64,000 nt of DNA from G963668655 sp963668655 (lineage in GTDB: Bacteria > Myxococcota_A > SURF-8). Numbering within the stretch: the first letter of the stretch is position 1; every line of letters begins with the position of its first letter. Of this stretch, positions 61,256 through 64,000 are shown piece after piece. Under the pieces are notes generated by a model. That model was not told where the DNA came from, ran no database searches, and was given only the letters and a program-made list of their open reading frames with translations. The stretch covers positions 620,001 to 684,000 of the forward strand of contig CAXXPQ010000004.1 of NCBI GenBank assembly GCA_963668655.2. The letters are read 5' to 3'. The translations under genes were made by a program, and so were the position numbers.

Positions 61256-61381
61256 ATGACACAGAAGCTTGCGATTTTAGAGGATGTAGAGCGCAGTCCG
61301 AACAAGAGGAAGCTGTTGGAGTCACTGGGGTGTGCGTCTTCCGCCGAACCTGGACAGATCGATGCCGATCTGAATGTGTGA
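61256..61381 (+). pseudogene. Truncated transposase OrfB remnant
   Basis: 41 codons starting MTQKLAILEDVERSPNKRKL and LESLGCASS, the usual OrfB opening of IS3-type elements, then switching to unrelated sequence (AEPGQIDADLNV) and a stop. The DDE core (about 250 residues) is missing. The point of change is about 61344, where sequence resembling the left end of the element begins. Confidence 0.7.
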
Positions 61382-61584
61382 CCGTTTGATTCGTGCTCGG
61401 GTTGATTGTCATGGTTTTGGTTGTTGATCCTTTTGGGTTTTTCGCATTCAGGGAACAACGGACGGGCCGGGGACTTCCGGTATCGAGCGACGGGACAGGA
61501 CGGAGTGAAACTCCGCCCGTCCGCCGTTCACCCGCCATGGCGCTCGGGCTGCTCCCCAGCAGAGCCCTATCCTCCACGGCAGGC

Positions 61585-61785
61585 TCATTCAGCATAGCTC
61601 ATCTCTTCGTCACCGACAAGCAGATCCGTTTTCTCCGTCTCCGTCAGTTCGCCGAAGTACCGCCAGAAGGGATGATCATCGTTCATCTCGCGGATCGGTT
61701 TCGCCTCGATAACGATCTCCTCGCCCGTCTGATTTGTCCTCTTGCGCCTGGCCAGCGATTTGGACTTCAGTTCCGCCCGGGCTTT
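61585..61785 (-). pseudogene. C-terminal gene fragment of unknown family
   Basis: Minus-strand frame with protein-like composition: KARAELKSKSLARRKRTNQ, TGEEIVIEAKPIREMNDDHP, FWRYFGELTETEKTDLLVG, then a stop. It looks like the C-terminus of a small plasmid- or island-type protein. Its upstream part runs into the plus-strand integrase fragment at about 61785, so the N-terminus is lost. Not recognised. Confidence 0.4.
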
Positions 61786-62109
61786 CAGAATGAGAAGGGC
61801 GAGCACTTGAGCGACAGCAAATGCAAACGGCCTCTGTGGAAAGCTTGCTCCGAGGCCGGACTGGACCGCAAGGTCGGCTGGCACGTTTTACGGCATACCT
61901 TTGCCTCTCACCTAGTGATGAACGGCGTTTCGTTGAAAACGGTTCAGGATCTCTTGGGGCATACGGACATCAAAACCACGCTCCGCTACATGCACCTGAA
62001 CCCGAAAGTACGACGCGACGCCGTGCAAACCCTGAATTCTCTGGGCACTATTTGGGCACAAAATGAAAATCCACCCAGGCTTAGAGTCCTAACAGGCGGA
62101 AATCATTAA
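61786..62109 (+). pseudogene. C-terminal fragment of a tyrosine recombinase (phage/island integrase)
   Basis: About 107 codons in which integrase catalytic motifs are intact: NEKGEHLSDSKCKRPLWKAC, VGWHVLRHTFASHLVMNGVS (R and H), VQDLLGHTDIKTTLRYMHL (H and the nucleophile Tyr). The first half of the protein (about 200 residues, including the first catalytic Arg) is missing; upstream codons in this frame are unrelated. It ends 9 bp before the tmRNA-like attachment site, the usual arrangement for an island integrase. Confidence 0.8.
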
Positions 62110-62117
62110 AGAAACGG

Positions 62118-62140
62118 TGGTGGAGGCGGGGGGAATCGAA
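62118..62140 (-). other. tmRNA (ssrA) 3'-end fragment, probable att site
   Basis: On the minus strand: TTCGATTCCCCCCGCCTCCACCA read in two parts as TTCGATTCCCCCC and GCCTCCACCA. T-arm sequence, acceptor strand and CCA end like this are typical of tmRNA 3' ends. The rest of the gene is absent: sequence past 62140 is unrelated. Such 3' duplicates are left when an element integrates into ssrA. A tRNA 3' end (for example a tRNA-Ser variant) is an alternative. Confidence 0.65.
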
Positions 62141-62557
62141 AATTACACCCATGTGATGTATTATACATACGATACCAAGCACTTAGATGTCAAGCCCTTT
62201 CTTTGTGGGCTGTTTGTGGGTAAACGCTGTTATCACCCTTTACCCCACAGTGAATCCCATGAGAGCGCTTCGAAAGCCCATTTCAAACCCAAAGCATTTC
62301 AGGCCCGCTTTTCGCTTTTCCGCGCTACCCATTTGAGCGTTTAATCCTCCTGCACAATATAAACGCAGCATGAATATTCTGGCACGCTTGGCGCTGTTTT
62401 TGATAAGATAGCTGCTGGATATTTTTTGCATGCAGCCCATACGGGTTGTGCATCTTACAAACCAAAGCTTGCAGGGTGTAAACAATGGAGCGAGTTTCAT
62501 AGCGCAGCACTGGCTTATTTTGCTCTGCGCAAGCTGTTGCACGGTGAGGAAGACCAC
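62141..62557 (+). other. Gene-poor stretch between the att site and the primase gene
   Basis: 417 bp, lower in GC than the left part of the window, with no protein-like frame. The upstream end of the primase frame (from an ATG at 62426) does not look coding. Probably a regulatory region of the island. Confidence 0.45.
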
Positions 62558-63808
62558 TTGGCTAAAAGGAAGTTCGACCCCGTAAAAGAGACCAAAAAGC
62601 AGGAGCAAAACAAGGCACGGCAAGAATTTGCCAAACGTCGCAAGACGGAAGCGCTAACTTACGCCCAATTGGGGTGGCAAGTGGTTCGTTTTTACCACCC
62701 CAAGTTTAAGGGCGATACTGTTAGCTGCTCCTGTTCGGAGAAGGGAAATTGTTCTTCCATCGGAAAGCACCCACATACAATCCACGGCTACAAGAGCGGC
62801 ACAATTCGAGAGGAAACTATCGAAGAGTGGTTTACCAAAGTGCCCAAAGACAATATCGGCATTGTAACGGGGCGAAAAAGCAACCTAGTTGTGCTGGACA
62901 TTGACCCGCGCAATGGCGGCAATGAATCGTTGAAAAGCCTAATCGACCAATATGGTGAATTGCCCAAAACTGTCACGGTAAAAACAGGTGGCGGTGGCCT
63001 GCACTACTACTTTGCTTATCCCGCAGGAAGGCACGTCAAAAGCAGCGTGGGGCTTCTCGATGGCATTGATCTGTGCAGCGATGGAAAGTGCGTGGTTGCG
63101 CCAAGCTCAACCCATCAGGACGGTAAAGATTACACTTTTATTGTTCCACCCAATAACGCAAATGCACTTGCACCTTTGCCGAGCTGGTTAATTGCGCTTG
63201 TCGACGAAAAGGCAGAGCAAAGAAAAAGCCTGCATCGCTCACCTACGAAAATTCTACAAAGCGGGGACGATATAAAGCATGGCAAGCGGGACAAAACCTT
63301 GCTTAAGATTGCGCTTGGGAAACTGTATGGTGGCGAGGGCACAAAGAAAACGGTAGAAGATCTCATTCAAATTAACGCTGCACGATGCAAACCGCCCCTT
63401 CCCATTACACAGGTGGAAAAGATTGTCAAAAGTGCAACGAAATATGTGCACCCGGCAAAACCGAACAAGCAAGAAAAGCGAAACCTGTATGTGATTTTGC
63501 CAGCGGGATGCTTTGATGATGATAAATTGAAAGAAAACGACTTTCGAGTGTTGGGGGTACTTGCATCGCACCGTAGAGTAAAACGCAACGACGATGGCAC
63601 CGAGGAGAGTATTATCTGCCCCAAGGAATCGACAATTGCAGAAATCCTCGATATTGCGGTCAAAACAGTTAGCAGGTGCAAGGGCAGGCTGAAAGAGCGC
63701 GGCTATCTTACGTGGAAAGCCGGGAAACACAACCTTAGCTATTATACGATTCACCATGCTGACGGAGAGCCGCTTTTCAAACCCAAAAAATCCACCGATG
63801 ACCAATAA
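62558..63808 (+). CDS. Bifunctional DNA primase/polymerase (prim-pol) with HTH C-terminus
   Basis: 416 residues from a TTG at 62558 that has a GAGGAAG site; an ATG at 62426 without a site would add 44 unconvincing residues. The N-terminal AEP prim-pol domain shows ALTYAQLGWQVVRFYHPKF, KHPHTIHGYK, NIGIVTGRKSNLVVLDIDPR (metal-binding DxD), TVKTGGGGLHYYFAYP and GIDLCSDGKCVVAPSSTH. It is followed by a primase C-terminal helical region (KRDKTLLKIALGKLYGGEGT) and a winged-helix end (ESTIAEILDIAVKTVSRCKG). Such proteins start replication of phages, plasmids and integrative elements. Cysteines near 75-85 (CSCSEKGNC) may bind zinc. Lower GC indicates recent transfer. Confidence 0.85.
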   Translation: MAKRKFDPVKETKKQEQNKARQEFAKRRKTEALTYAQLGWQVVRFYHPKFKGDTVSCSCSEKGNCSSIGKHPHTIHGYKSGTIREETIEEWFTKVPKDNIGIVTGRKSNLVVLDIDPRNGGNESLKSLIDQYGELPKTVTVKTGGGGLHYYFAYPAGRHVKSSVGLLDGIDLCSDGKCVVAPSSTHQDGKDYTFIVPPNNANALAPLPSWLIALVDEKAEQRKSLHRSPTKILQSGDDIKHGKRDKTLLKIALGKLYGGEGTKKTVEDLIQINAARCKPPLPITQVEKIVKSATKYVHPAKPNKQEKRNLYVILPAGCFDDDKLKENDFRVLGVLASHRRVKRNDDGTEESIICPKESTIAEILDIAVKTVSRCKGRLKERGYLTWKAGKHNLSYYTIHHADGEPLFKPKKSTDDQ

Positions 63809-64000
63809 CATAGTTCGGACACTCAAGCTGTCCCTTCTCGTTAATAGGGGGTTAAACATAGTCACCCTCTTATGCCCCCTTGGGCTGCTGTGCATAGCTT
63901 TTCCTTGCGGGTATTGCCGCATGCTTGGCCCTGCATCTTACTGCGGTATCCCCTTCAATTGCACCACGTAAAAAACGAGCCCGGTTGAGCTTTTTGCATT
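63809..64000 (+). other. End of window, no gene seen
   Basis: 192 bp after the primase gene with no recognisable coding, RNA or att sequence. Confidence 0.4.

Larger units (their letters stand above)
60756..61398. repeat. 13-bp direct repeats flanking the IS3-type remnant
   Basis: TTGATTCGTGCTC occurs at 60756-60768 and again at 61386-61398, each preceded by ACCTGGACA and AATGTGT at similar distances. The two ends are therefore copies of the same element end in direct orientation. This suits deletion between two tandem copies that left a single shortened element. Confidence 0.6.

Noticed and set aside
62100..62200. A complete tmRNA or tRNA gene at the att site
   Set aside because: Only the 23-bp 3' end is present; no D-arm, anticodon arm or tag-coding region follows on the minus strand.

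Overview
The window reads as a piece of a GC-rich, Gram-negative, anaerobe-leaning chromosome (about 1-48.5 kb) joined to a rearranged accessory region (about 48.5-64 kb). Three things suggest an uncultured deltaproteobacterium-like lineage (Myxococcota, Desulfobacterota or a related candidate phylum): Asp-Gly-Asp linkers in secreted proteins, a MYXO-CTERM-like tail, and a pair of 2-hydroxyacyl-CoA dehydratase subunits. No rRNA or complete tRNA gene is visible, so the taxonomy is inference.

Left part, 1-17 kb. asnA is followed by a long run of minus-strand genes. These are an SPFH (HflK/HflC) operon whose first gene fuses a cation-diffusion-facilitator transporter to an HflK-like domain, a MORN-like membrane protein, L-2-hydroxyglutarate oxidase, a carbamoyltransferase/SxtJ/DUF5989/zinc-ribbon module and a Smr protein. 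After an alpha/beta hydrolase on the plus strand comes a second minus-strand run: two 2-hydroxyacyl-CoA dehydratase subunits, a VKOR-DsbA fusion, a GH4 glycosidase and a PfkB kinase.

Middle part, 17-34 kb. This holds a Cys-rich surface protein, an outer-membrane barrel next to a 1633-residue metzincin-like lipoprotein, glucose-6-phosphate isomerase, a 2H phosphoesterase, a CheW with an inserted zinc-binding CZB domain, a large lipoprotein, an Fsr-like MFS pump, a CsaA-like tRNA-binding protein, and a protein that looks like a PLP decarboxylase with its catalytic residues lost.

34.7-48.4 kb is one gene. It encodes a lipoprotein of about 4575 residues with an acidic DGD stalk, about 13 cadherin/tandem-95-like modules and about 2,900 residues of beta-helix-like repeats.

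Right part, 48.5-64 kb. A broken DUF3604 gene marks where chromosomal genes give way to relics, an IS630-family element, an MFS pump, DUF2958 and an ABC-F ATPase. Then comes an SOS mutagenesis operon, lexA - DUF72 - ImuB-like - DnaE2-like, with a palindrome over its promoter. The final 3.5 kb carries an IS3-type remnant, a tyrosine-recombinase fragment beside a 23-bp copy of what looks like a tmRNA 3' end, and a lower-GC primase-polymerase gene, as expected for islands integrated at ssrA.

The most interesting items are the SOS cassette with DUF72 where ImuA would be expected, the CDF-HflK fusion operon, the giant adhesin-like lipoprotein, the decarboxylase-like pseudoenzyme and the ssrA-type attachment site. 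All identifications are by eye from sequence; no searches were run.
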